The notes under the pieces: generated by a model
Seen by the model: the letters and a program-made list of their open reading frames with translations, nothing else
What the model was told of the DNA's origin: nothing
Databases searched by the model: none
In this document: positions 1 to 7,956 of the stretch, in pieces
How positions within the stretch are numbered: position 1 is the first letter of the stretch
Layout of the letters: every line of letters starts with the position of its first letter
Assembly: GCA_014382015.1 (NCBI GenBank)
Contig: JACNKN010000048.1
Span: 1 to 64,000, forward strand
Source of the DNA: Fidelibacterota bacterium
GTDB taxonomy: Bacteria; Fidelibacterota; Marinisomatia; Marinisomatales; TCS55
DNA length: 64,000 bases
Direction: 5' to 3'
Translations under genes and position numbers: made by a program

Positions 1-35
1 TTGCAATATCATGATATCCGTGCTATTATTACTAC

Positions 36-329
36 ATGATGCGGTCGTTTTTTGATAAAGGGACTGAAGATATTTTCAACGGTACCAATTCAAAGATATC
101 TCGAAAAAGATGTCCTCAAAAACTTCAATTAATTGCGATTAGAAAACTAGATCAGCTAGATTCTGTCATTCATCTCACTGAACTTCGCATTCCACCGGGG
201 AATCGATTTGAAGCTTTACGAGGGACAAGAGAAGGACAGTATAGCATTCGTATCAATAAACAATACAGAATTTGCTTCAGTTGGACAGAACTTGGTCCAA
301 TCGATGTAGAAATAGTTGACTATCACTAA
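36..329 (+). CDS. higB: HigB/RelE-family toxin of a type II toxin-antitoxin pair
   Basis: A 97-residue protein of the HigB (plasmid maintenance system killer) type. It has the family opening 'RSFxDKGTEDIFNG', the central 'LRIPPGNRFEALRG' and the end 'QYRICFSW...VEIVDYH'. Known members are ribosome-dependent mRNA interferases, so this one probably cleaves mRNA during translation unless bound by its antitoxin. Two ATG codons lie at 36 and 39; the second would give the usual 'M-R-S-F' start, so the first Met may be extra. The antitoxin gene starts 11 bases after the stop in the usual HigB-then-HigA order. The gene is complete but close to the window edge, so its promoter cannot be seen. Family assignment is secure; activity is inferred. 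Confidence 0.9.
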   Translation: MMRSFFDKGTEDIFNGTNSKISRKRCPQKLQLIAIRKLDQLDSVIHLTELRIPPGNRFEALRGTREGQYSIRINKQYRICFSWTELGPIDVEIVDYH

Positions 330-340
330 AGGAATGAAAA

Positions 341-640
341 ATGGTTAGAATCCCAACAAATCGTACACCAACTCATCCAGGGGAAATGCTGCTTGAAGAA
401 TTTCTTAAACCAATGGATGTCACTCAAAAACAGCTCTCACTCGCAATACGTGTTCCGTTTCAGCGCATTAATGAACTCGTCAATGGGAAAAGAGGTATTA
501 CGCCCAGTACTGCTCTTCGCCTTTCAGCATTTTTTGGGAACACGCCTGATTTCTGGATGAATCTCCAACAGCGCTGGGACTTGTATTGGGCACAGAGAAA
601 AGAATCTAACGAATTGTGCCAAATTCAAAGTATCCTTTGA
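341..640 (+). CDS. higA: HigA/VapI-family antitoxin, XRE helix-turn-helix
   Basis: A 99-residue DNA-binding antitoxin. The N-terminal 'RTPTHPGEMLLEEFLKP' is the HigA signature. It is followed by an XRE-type helix-turn-helix (about residues 26-70, 'TQKQLSLAIRVPFQRINELVNG') and the family motif 'TPDFWMNLQQRWDL'. It should neutralise the toxin encoded just upstream and repress the shared promoter. After 'DLYWAQRKES' the tail is short and ends only 10 bases before the inverted-repeat element at 651. The element may therefore have altered the original 3' end or downstream sequence, although the length is within the family range. Confidence 0.92.
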   Translation: MVRIPTNRTPTHPGEMLLEEFLKPMDVTQKQLSLAIRVPFQRINELVNGKRGITPSTALRLSAFFGNTPDFWMNLQQRWDLYWAQRKESNELCQIQSIL

Positions 641-650
641 CGAATGAATT

Positions 651-947
651 ATAAGAAGGCTTTGCAAAACCCGATACACCCCAATACGCTTTGCTACAGG
701 GCAGGCAAATTAAAAAGTTTAAAATTTGCCTGCCCCGCAATACTGACGGGATTTCCATTGCATTCTAACTTTTCGTTTCCCGACCTAAGGTACGGGACAG
801 GGGAAACATTATCCATAATACCAGTATTGACTGCATTTCCCGCCTTCCCGCCTGCCACAATTGAAATAAATAGAAGGTGGCGGGCAGGAATCAGCCAATT
901 TTTAACTCTTTTTTCTTTACGCACAGTGTTTTGCAAAGCCTTCTTAT
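651..947. repeat. Non-autonomous inverted-repeat (MITE-like) element, copy 1
   Basis: A 297-base element bounded by a perfect 20-base inverted repeat, ATAAGAAGGCTTTGCAAAAC at 651-670 and its complement at 928-947. Copy 2 at 24906-25069 shares the ends and several internal blocks: the 'AATTAAAAAGTTTAAA' segment, 'CCATAATACCA(G)TATTGACTGCATTTCCCGCC', and the last 60 bases before the right end. Copy 1 is about 130 bases longer because it carries extra GC-rich palindromic inserts, around 702-739, 745-810 and 845-888. No transposase is present. Short open frames inside it (minus strand from 951, plus strand 644-991) look like read-through of the repeat, not genes. Its right end supplies the stop codon of the Mur-ligase gene on the minus strand. 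Apart from this element nothing is seen between higA and that gene. Confidence 0.85.
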
Positions 948-2617
948 TCAAATTGATCTATGATTTTTTTCACTTTATCCATTTTATCTAATACAAGGAG
1001 GAGTAAAAAATCTCCCTTTTTTGCCCAATCAAGTGCTGCTTGCACGCCTTTAGGATTATCAGGATACAATTCAATTGATTTTTCGTTTAAGCCGAGTGAT
1101 ATAAAAGCATTTTTAAAGACTTGGGATACTTCACCAGGCTGACGCCCCCGAAGATAATTTTCACCCATTTCAGCAATATGAACCTGATCCGGATTTAAGA
1201 CCATGGATTCTTGAACCAAATTTTGTATATCTGAATTACTTCTGTCACCTGCCTGGCTCATGAGGATCAGCTTTCTTTGTGCCGGGAATCGGGTTGCCAA
1301 TTCCAGTAATGCACCGATGCCATGAGGATTATGGGCAAAATCCATGAGAATGGAAATGCCATTTTTTTCAAAATAATTACATCGCCCTGGGTTGTTTTCA
1401 AATGAATTGGTAAAGTTTTTTAATCCATTTATAATAGGTGCATTATCAATTTGGATAGATTTCGCAAGACAAATAGCACCCAGACAATTTGAAATATTAT
1501 ATCGGGCAACCCCGCCCATTGTTATCGGGATTTCCTTTATATTTAAGATAGAAATCTGCTCATTATTATTTACGAAAATGATTTCTTCCCCATCTAAATA
1601 GGTCGCCGTCCCGCCTTCCTGAATATGAGAGAGTAATTGTGGATTTTTTGAATCCAGGCTGAACCAAAATATTTGATTTGGACTATTTTTTGAAAATTTA
1701 ATCGAGGAATCATCATCTGCATTTAGAACGAGGGTTCCATTTTTTGATAATCCCTTTCTGACAATAAATTTTGTGGCGGCCATTTCAGCAATAGAATTCA
1801 CGCCGTAATCTCCAAAATGATCTTCCGCAATATTGGTAATAAGAGCCGCATCTACATTATACACAGGAAGTCCACGCCTAAGCATTCCTCCACGAGCCAC
1901 TTCTAAAACAGCTGTTTCTACCTGTGGATTTCTTAAAGTTGAGCGTGCACCTTCCGGACCGGAATAATCACCTTTTTCCACAGTTTTTCTGGCTATGCGA
2001 ATTCCATCTGTGGACGAGGCACCAGCCATAATCCCAGCTTCAGATAGAATGGATTCCATCAGACGGACAGTTGTGGATTTTCCGTTAGTTCCTGTAATAA
2101 GGACAGTGGGTATATTATGAACGGATTCCCAATCGATTTCAGATGGTTTGGGAATTGTATCTGCATCAAAAGACAAACATCCTGTTCCAGATCCGATAGA
2201 AATAATTTCATCAGACTGTAAAAATTTAACACTGTGTTTTTCAGCGGCTTTTTTTAACTCAAGAATAGTTGGGTCCAATTCTTCTTTAATCATGGTTCGC
2301 AATCGATGGATCTCTGAATCAAAGGATATATCAAAATTGGAAATGGAAAAGTTAAAGGCTGACTCATTCACTTCACATGCAGCATAGAGAGCATCGATAG
2401 GGGCACTCATAAACAAACTAACTCCTCCTTCATATTTGCGATATTGGGTGATTTCAATTTTCCAACCGAGAGCGTCAAGGAATTTGCGTGCTGCCAATTC
2501 CCATTCTGAAATTAATTTGGAGGCATTTAATTTCGAAACTGACACATCCAGCATTGCACCAGATTTTTCCGTAAAAAGGCTGGGACCCGTAATTCTTCGG
2601 GAATCGAGAATATTCAT
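944..2617 (-). CDS. Mur-ligase-family paralogue of cyanophycin synthetase without an ATP-grasp domain
   Basis: A 557-residue protein whose residues from about 165 on match the C-terminal Mur-ligase half of cyanophycin synthetase. It has a P-loop GTNGKST at 176-182, 'NPQVETAVLEVARGGMLRRGLP', 'NIAEDHFGDYGV', 'LNADDD' and 'MDFAHNPHG...GDRSN'. The first 165 residues do not contain the ATP-grasp domain that CphA needs for adding aspartate, and I do not recognise them. It starts 11 bases after the cphA stop, so it is the third gene of the cphB-cphA operon. The family context suggests a role in cyanophycin or a related peptide, perhaps adding one amino acid to an existing chain, but the substrate is unknown. 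The stop codon TAA lies inside the right end of the inverted-repeat element, so the original C terminus may have been slightly changed. Confidence 0.85.
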   Translation of the reverse strand: MNILDSRRITGPSLFTEKSGAMLDVSVSKLNASKLISEWELAARKFLDALGWKIEITQYRKYEGGVSLFMSAPIDALYAACEVNESAFNFSISNFDISFDSEIHRLRTMIKEELDPTILELKKAAEKHSVKFLQSDEIISIGSGTGCLSFDADTIPKPSEIDWESVHNIPTVLITGTNGKSTTVRLMESILSEAGIMAGASSTDGIRIARKTVEKGDYSGPEGARSTLRNPQVETAVLEVARGGMLRRGLPVYNVDAALITNIAEDHFGDYGVNSIAEMAATKFIVRKGLSKNGTLVLNADDDSSIKFSKNSPNQIFWFSLDSKNPQLLSHIQEGGTATYLDGEEIIFVNNNEQISILNIKEIPITMGGVARYNISNCLGAICLAKSIQIDNAPIINGLKNFTNSFENNPGRCNYFEKNGISILMDFAHNPHGIGALLELATRFPAQRKLILMSQAGDRSNSDIQNLVQESMVLNPDQVHIAEMGENYLRGRQPGEVSQVFKNAFISLGLNEKSIELYPDNPKGVQAALDWAKKGDFLLLLVLDKMDKVKKIIDQFE

Positions 2618-2628
2618 TTAGATAATAA

Positions 2629-5424
2629 TCAGTCGGATTCTTCTTTGGCTAAACGCACACCGCGTTCATCGGAGATTATCGTCTGCCCTTCATCCAATGT
2701 AAAGTCTAAATTTTCAGTTGGAATATTTGGACTGATGGAATCCGGTGAAGTGCCATTTGATTTTTTATTCCCTGAATCAAAGTGAATGATTTGTTTCCAA
2801 CACCGTGTAATTGAATCTCCCAGGATGAGAATTAAATCTCCGCTGGAACCCATTTGTAATGATTGATTGATTGCCTGTTGTTCATCAGGAATAACCTCAA
2901 TATTTTTCGCATCAATGCCCGAATCGAGTAAAGCTTGCTTCATAATTTGGGGTACTTCATCATGATCACGTCCACGTCGGTGATCATCTGCTTTACAAAT
3001 AAAATGATCAAAATGTCCTGACGCAATCTTTGCAATTTCCTGGATATCTTCATCTCTCCGATCACCTGGGGCGGAAAGAACAGCAACCCGTTTTCCCGAG
3101 ACATCTAAACGGCTGACTAACTCAGAAATTGCTTTTACAGCAGCGGGATTATGGGCATAATCCAGAATCACTTTAAATGGGTGTTCTTCATAAATATTCA
3201 TTTTACCCGGTGCCTGGAAAAAGGTCTGGGTAAATGTGCGAAGCCCGTGACTAATATCATCCAAATCTTTTCCAAGACTGTATGCCATGGCGGCAGCAAA
3301 CATTGCATTTTGAACATTATGGATTGCTTTCCCTTCTAGGGTGGCGGGGATTAAGTGGGTCCAAAGTAAGGGGATATGGGCTCCTTTATCATAAAAAGTA
3401 ATCATTTCACCATTAATACCGCTCTCTAAAACAACGGCACGTCCCCCGGCTTGAATGTGTTGTTTTACCAATGTATGGCCAGGATTCATGGTGATATAAC
3501 ATAAATGTTCGGCTTTGGTGTAATCTGCCATTTTTAAACAATGTTCATCATCGGCATTCAAGACAGCTGTATCTGTGGCCACTTCTACCACCACACGTTT
3601 GACTTCGGCTAACTGCTCCACAGTATCAATCCCCCGGAGGCCCAAATGATCGGCCGAAACATTGAGACATGCAGAAACATCACTTTTTTCGTAACCAAGT
3701 CCACTCCGAAGCAATCCACCTCTCGCCGTTTCCAAAACGGCCATATCCACGTCCGGATCACGCAGTACCATTTGTGCGCTTTGAGGGCCGGTCATATCTC
3801 CTTTGACTGTTACATGTCCATCAATATAAACACCATCAGTTGTGGTATATCCAACTGTATGACCGGCTGTTTTCATAATATGAGCCAGCATACGGGTCGT
3901 GGTGGTTTTACCGTTGGTCCCTGTGATGGCAGCGATAGGGATTCTTGCTGGGGATTCCGGTGGAAATAGCATATCCATAACAGGACCCGCAACATCTCGC
4001 GGTTCTCCTTCGCTGGGTGCCACGTGCATCCGAAAACCAGGTGCTGCATTTACTTCTACAATCGCGCCGCCAATGGCACGGTAAGATTGGGTAATGTCAT
4101 CGGTTAAAAAATCAACGCCACCCACATCAAGCCCGATGGCTTTGACAGCACGTTCTGCCATAGAACGGTTATCCGGATGAACCACATCTGTTAAATCAAT
4201 TGCGGTGCCTCCCGTAGATAAATTAGCAGTGGACCTTAGATATAAGAGTTCATCTTTTTTAATTACCGTATTGACATCGTATCCTTTCGCTGACATTAAT
4301 CGTTCAGCCTGTTGATCAATTTGGATTTGCGTCAGTACTTTTTCATGTCCAATTCCACGAAGGGGATCTTCATTAATAATATCAACTAATTCTTGAATGG
4401 TAAGTTTTCCATCCCCCTTTACATGCCCAGGTACCCGTTTTGCTACAGCAACGAGTTTTCCATCCACGACCAACATACGATGATCAAGGCCTGTTATAAA
4501 ACTTTCGACTAATACACTTCGGCCTGTGCCGCGTTTTTGTGCTTGTTCAAAGGCAACCTCAACTTGTTCATCTTCCGTTAGATTAATAGATACGCCGCGC
4601 CCATGATTGGCATTCAATGGTTTAAGTACTACCGGATATCCAATTCGATTTGCTTGGCGGATCGCTTGTTTAGCGCTGTAAACCAAACGCTGGGTGGGGA
4701 CCGGTAATCCTAAATCACTCAACAGGGAATTGGTATCGTCTTTGTCACTGGCAATTTCCACTGCAATATGTTTTGTTTCGTTTGTGACGGTTGCCTGGAT
4801 ACGCTTTTGATATTTTCCGTGACCAAATTGCACCAAGCTATATTCATTTAACCGTAGCCATGGGATATCCCTATCTTTCGCAGCCTTGACAAGAGAACCC
4901 GTGCTGGGTCCAAATTCAAATTTTTGAGCATACCGGATAAAATCGTCTCTTTCTTCTTCAAAGTCAAAATCCGGATCAATATCTTCAATGTTAGATTTCA
5001 CATTTTCGGGTAAGAGGGATAGAATTAACGATCTGCCTAATCGGCTCGCTTCTCTACCTACATCACGCTGTAGGTATTGAAAGACCATATTATATTGACC
5101 TTTTTCCCCCGAAGATCGGGTTTTCCCAAAGGTGACATCAGAGCCAGCAACATTTTGAAGTTCAATAGCAACATGCTCCCATACATGGCCGAGCCACGTA
5201 CCTTCCTCTTCTGTCATTCGTCGGATAAATCCGCCAGCTTCACGAAAAGAGCATCCATGCTCTTTTAAACCGGGGAGTGCTTCTACAAGGGCATCAGTAA
5301 AGGATTTTCCTAATTTACCGGTGGGCCAATCTTCCAGTATGCCTAAATCAATCATGTGACGCATGACAGGAAAACGAGCATAAACATTGGGCCCCACATA
5401 GATATTTGTTGATAGAATTTTCAT
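2629..5424 (-). CDS. cphA: Cyanophycin synthetase
   Basis: This 931-residue enzyme makes multi-L-arginyl-poly-L-aspartate (cyanophycin), adding Asp to the backbone and Arg to the side chains with ATP. The domain order is canonical. An N-terminal domain covers about 1-160. An ATP-grasp domain follows at about 220-490, with 'GYPVVLKPLNANHGRGVS', 'VESFITGLDHRMLVVDGKLVAVAKR' and 'VEVNAAPGFRMH'. The Mur-ligase domain begins with the P-loop TGTNGKTTTT at 501-510 and continues through 'LETARGGLLRSGLGY', 'NVSADHLG', 'LDYAHNPAAV' and 'SAPGDRRDEDI'. All key regions are intact, so it should be active. The tail after 'ILGDSITRCWKQIIHF' runs about 50 residues and ends 'RGVRLAKEESD', a tail type known in bacterial CphA. 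It sits between cphB (21-base gap) and the Mur paralogue (11-base gap) in one minus-strand operon. Confidence 0.97.
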   Translation of the reverse strand: MKILSTNIYVGPNVYARFPVMRHMIDLGILEDWPTGKLGKSFTDALVEALPGLKEHGCSFREAGGFIRRMTEEEGTWLGHVWEHVAIELQNVAGSDVTFGKTRSSGEKGQYNMVFQYLQRDVGREASRLGRSLILSLLPENVKSNIEDIDPDFDFEEERDDFIRYAQKFEFGPSTGSLVKAAKDRDIPWLRLNEYSLVQFGHGKYQKRIQATVTNETKHIAVEIASDKDDTNSLLSDLGLPVPTQRLVYSAKQAIRQANRIGYPVVLKPLNANHGRGVSINLTEDEQVEVAFEQAQKRGTGRSVLVESFITGLDHRMLVVDGKLVAVAKRVPGHVKGDGKLTIQELVDIINEDPLRGIGHEKVLTQIQIDQQAERLMSAKGYDVNTVIKKDELLYLRSTANLSTGGTAIDLTDVVHPDNRSMAERAVKAIGLDVGGVDFLTDDITQSYRAIGGAIVEVNAAPGFRMHVAPSEGEPRDVAGPVMDMLFPPESPARIPIAAITGTNGKTTTTRMLAHIMKTAGHTVGYTTTDGVYIDGHVTVKGDMTGPQSAQMVLRDPDVDMAVLETARGGLLRSGLGYEKSDVSACLNVSADHLGLRGIDTVEQLAEVKRVVVEVATDTAVLNADDEHCLKMADYTKAEHLCYITMNPGHTLVKQHIQAGGRAVVLESGINGEMITFYDKGAHIPLLWTHLIPATLEGKAIHNVQNAMFAAAMAYSLGKDLDDISHGLRTFTQTFFQAPGKMNIYEEHPFKVILDYAHNPAAVKAISELVSRLDVSGKRVAVLSAPGDRRDEDIQEIAKIASGHFDHFICKADDHRRGRDHDEVPQIMKQALLDSGIDAKNIEVIPDEQQAINQSLQMGSSGDLILILGDSITRCWKQIIHFDSGNKKSNGTSPDSISPNIPTENLDFTLDEGQTIISDERGVRLAKEESD

Positions 5425-5445
5425 AATAATCTTCCTAATGATTGG

Positions 5446-6300
5446 TTAGGATAAAGTATCGGTACTTTCAGGCTTTAACTCAGGTATGTGGGGTGTATGC
5501 GTTTTTAAGTCATAGGAATCACCATGAGTGAGGATATGAAGTTTAACCCCCGTGATGCTGATGGGTTCGTTCCGGGCAGACTCACCCATATTAGAAAATT
5601 GAACCCCGGATGGATCCACAACAGTCACGCCTCCGCGCCCAACCACTTCAAACGAATTATTTGGATTAATAAAAATAGCGGTATTTTCATCAATCCCCAC
5701 ACCGGTCAAAAAAGGACTGTATGCAATGGCAGCTAGAATGCGGCCCAGGCGATCCCGTTGGCGGAAATGCTGATCTACCACTATACTGTTTGTTAGCCCA
5801 AGCCCCGGACTCAAAGAAACACTCCGCGGGGTTGGCGTACTTCCAGATCGGCCCCCGGAAATCATATGTTCCGGCATGATGGCAGCACCGGCTGAGGTTC
5901 CGGCTACATGAACACCATCCGCATTTAATCTCCGAATGAGTTGGGCAATAGGTGTACCGCCCAGTATGGTGGAAAGACGGAGTTGATTGCCGCCTGTAAT
6001 AAAAATGCCAGTCGCTTCTTCTAAATTTGAAAGGTAGTCATCTCGATTACAGTCCCGGCGATGTGTAATATTTAAACAATGGACTTTGCCTACCCCCATG
6101 TCAGTAAATACATCTACATAGCGTTGACCATTTTCTTCCACTTTTGTTGCAGTCGGGATGACAACAATGGTAGCATTCTTTCCACCAGAAATTTCCACAA
6201 ACTTCTCTAAAATAACTGGATCACGCCGTTTTCTTTCCGCGCCGCCGATTGGAATAATATATCCGCGATCTATTCCGCTTGTTCCTTTGGAAGGTGCCAT
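5446..6300 (-). CDS. cphB: Cyanophycinase (peptidase S51)
   Basis: A 284-residue serine exopeptidase that releases beta-Asp-Arg dipeptides from cyanophycin. The nucleophile motif GTSAGAA is at 134-140 with Ser136, preceded by 'GIFITGGNQLRLS' and followed by 'GLGLTNSIVVDQHFRQRDRLGRILAAI' and 'GVGIDENTAIF', all typical of S51 cyanophycinases. There is no signal peptide, so it should act on cytoplasmic granules. It is the first gene of the minus-strand operon with cphA, which places breakdown and synthesis under one promoter. That promoter must lie in 6301-6506, where no clear box can be named. Confidence 0.96.
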   Translation of the reverse strand: MAPSKGTSGIDRGYIIPIGGAERKRRDPVILEKFVEISGGKNATIVVIPTATKVEENGQRYVDVFTDMGVGKVHCLNITHRRDCNRDDYLSNLEEATGIFITGGNQLRLSTILGGTPIAQLIRRLNADGVHVAGTSAGAAIMPEHMISGGRSGSTPTPRSVSLSPGLGLTNSIVVDQHFRQRDRLGRILAAIAYSPFLTGVGIDENTAIFINPNNSFEVVGRGGVTVVDPSGVQFSNMGESARNEPISITGVKLHILTHGDSYDLKTHTPHIPELKPESTDTLS

Positions 6301-6410
6301 AAATATTCTCTGAGTGCCTTTTTAGTTTTAGGATGCTTTTTACTTACTAAATATACAATACTCTAAATTGAATATATAGAGTCGAAAAAAGCTGGGGAAT
6401 GTACAAATAA

Positions 6411-6488
6411 AAAAGGGGAACTTTGATTTGAATTCCCCTGCAATATTCCCCTATAATAAAAATAAAAAGGGTCGGAAAACCGGCCCTG
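6411..6488 (-). terminator. Two tandem minus-strand terminator hairpins
   Basis: Read on the minus strand, the first hairpin is GGGCCGG-TTTT-CCGACCC (6469-6486) followed by TTTTTATTTTTATT. The second is AGGGGAA...TTCCCCT (about 6414-6439) followed by TTTTTTATTTG. Both have the stem-plus-U-run form of intrinsic terminators. They lie just after the 154-residue membrane protein and before cphB, so they should end the glyS-to-membrane-protein transcript and insulate the cyanophycin operon. The remainder of 6301-6506 holds nothing else recognisable. Confidence 0.8.
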
Positions 6489-6506
6489 GCTAAATGCAAT
6501 ATTTTT

Positions 6507-6971
6507 CTATTTGATTGATATTCGCGTAAAATACTCCCGAACGCTTTTGGTAGAAAGAATACCCAGCCAAAATACCGGTATTGCAAAATTCCAGGCATAT
6601 CGCCAAAACCTCGTATCATATTTCCAAAAAAATATCTCACGATCTATATAATAACCATATTCAATCCATCCTTTTGTACCTAGATGAATTAAAATAATAA
6701 AGATAGTCGCCCAATAAAACCATAGAGGCGTTCTACCATCAAGGTAAATTACCCAAAACACAACAAAAGCCGCGAAATATATATGTGAGGTAGGTTCACC
6801 AATTGTATTGTATAACAAATCTCTAAACCCGGGAATCGCTATGTATAGAAGGGATGTAATGAATGCTATTATAATAAATAAGAAAAAGGCTCTCAGTCCG
6901 AGTGGTGCAGTTTTGAAATTTGTGAAAAATTGATTCCAAGAGAAAGGAGATGGATTAGGCATTTTATCCAA
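6507..6971 (-). CDS. Small multi-pass membrane protein of unknown function
   Basis: A 154-residue protein I do not recognise. After a polar N terminus it has about four hydrophobic segments: 'LRAFFLFIIIAFITSLLYIAI', 'IYFAAFVVFWVIYL', 'LWFYWATIFIILIHLG' and 'NFAIPVFWLGIL'. It has many aromatic residues and no catalytic signature. The start could be Met1 or Met4 ('MPNPSPF'). It lies 1 base after the isoaspartyl peptidase gene's start-proximal neighbour boundary on the same strand, so it is very probably the last gene of the glyS operon, and the tandem terminators follow it. It is likely an inner-membrane protein; no function is proposed. Confidence 0.7.
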   Translation of the reverse strand: MDKMPNPSPFSWNQFFTNFKTAPLGLRAFFLFIIIAFITSLLYIAIPGFRDLLYNTIGEPTSHIYFAAFVVFWVIYLDGRTPLWFYWATIFIILIHLGTKGWIEYGYYIDREIFFWKYDTRFWRYAWNFAIPVFWLGILSTKSVREYFTRISIK

Positions 6972-6972
6972 T

Positions 6973-7953
6973 TTAGTCGTTCTTATAAATCAAAGTAACA
7001 GGCTTCCCGTCACTTTTGATATATCCTCGATACATGCCTTTTGAATTAAAGGGCATTGCAATATTGCCTTTGGCATCGATACAGATCACCCCGCCCGAGC
7101 CGCCCAGGATACCCACTTTTTGTATCACCTTCTTTGATGCTTTAATTAAGGAATAGCGTTTGTATTCCATGAGGGCAGAAATATCATGTGCCACGGCTGC
7201 GCGAATGAAATATTCTCCTGTCCCCGTGGCGGAAACAGCGCAGGTCTCATTGTTGGCATAGGTTCCGGCGCCAATGATGGGTACATCACCTACTCGACCC
7301 CAGCGTTTATTGGTCATGCCTCCGGTGGATGTACCCGCGGCGATATTGCCCTGTTTATCCAAAGCCACACAACCCACGGTGCCGTACTTTTCTTCTTCTT
7401 TGCTTTTTCTTTTTTGAATGGCCTTCCAACGGCGTTCCGTATAAAAATATTTGGGACCTACAATTTCTAAACCCTGTTCTTCAGCAAATTTGTCTGCACC
7501 TTCGCCGGCCAAAAGTACATGCCATGTTTCTTCCATGACCTTCCGCGCTGCTGTGATAGGATTCTTCACTGTTTTCACACCAGCTACGGCACCGGCTTTC
7601 AGGTTCGCCCCATTCATGATGGCGGCGTCCAGTTCATTGGTTCCCGCATTAGTGAAAACGGCCCCTTTCCCTGCATTGAATAGGGGAGAGTCTTCCATAA
7701 TGTGAATCGCCGCTTCTACCGCATCCAGTGCTGTACCGCCAGAGGATAATATTTTATATCCCACTTTGAGTGATTCTTCAAGTTTAGCTCGGTAAGCTGC
7801 TTCTTTTTCCGCTGTCATATTCTTTTTCAAGATGGTGCCCGCGCCGCCGTGGATGACCAAAGCGAATTTTTCTTTAGGTTTTGCTTCTATGAATTGGCTT
7901 ATGGATAAAACTAAAATAATTATTGCGACCAAATTGTTATTAAAGATTTTCAT
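6973..7953 (-). CDS. Isoaspartyl peptidase/L-asparaginase (Ntn hydrolase), exported
   Basis: A 326-residue plant-type asparaginase that cleaves beta-aspartyl dipeptides. 'FALVIHGGAGTI' begins the alpha subunit. 'YGTVGCVALDKQGNIAAGTSTGG' holds the autocleavage point and nucleophile Thr192, and 'GRVGDVPIIGAGTYA' binds substrate. In other bacteria this family finishes cyanophycin breakdown by splitting beta-Asp-Arg, and cphBA lies 700 bases away in a separate operon. Residues 1-24 ('NNNLVAIIILVLSISQFIEA') form a clear signal peptide, so this enzyme should work in the periplasm or outside, not on cytoplasmic dipeptides. It is 3 bases from the Bax-inhibitor-like gene upstream and 1 base from the membrane protein downstream, hence in the glyS operon. 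Confidence 0.93.
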   Translation of the reverse strand: MKIFNNNLVAIIILVLSISQFIEAKPKEKFALVIHGGAGTILKKNMTAEKEAAYRAKLEESLKVGYKILSSGGTALDAVEAAIHIMEDSPLFNAGKGAVFTNAGTNELDAAIMNGANLKAGAVAGVKTVKNPITAARKVMEETWHVLLAGEGADKFAEEQGLEIVGPKYFYTERRWKAIQKRKSKEEEKYGTVGCVALDKQGNIAAGTSTGGMTNKRWGRVGDVPIIGAGTYANNETCAVSATGTGEYFIRAAVAHDISALMEYKRYSLIKASKKVIQKVGILGGSGGVICIDAKGNIAMPFNSKGMYRGYIKSDGKPVTLIYKND

Positions 7954-7956
7954 GGA

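Noticed and set aside
644-991. 115-residue plus-strand protein after higA
   Set aside because: It lies wholly in the inverted-repeat element and the antisense end of the Mur-ligase gene.
6347-6640. 97-residue minus-strand protein overlapping the membrane protein end
   Set aside because: It runs through both terminator hairpins and is out of frame with the real gene.
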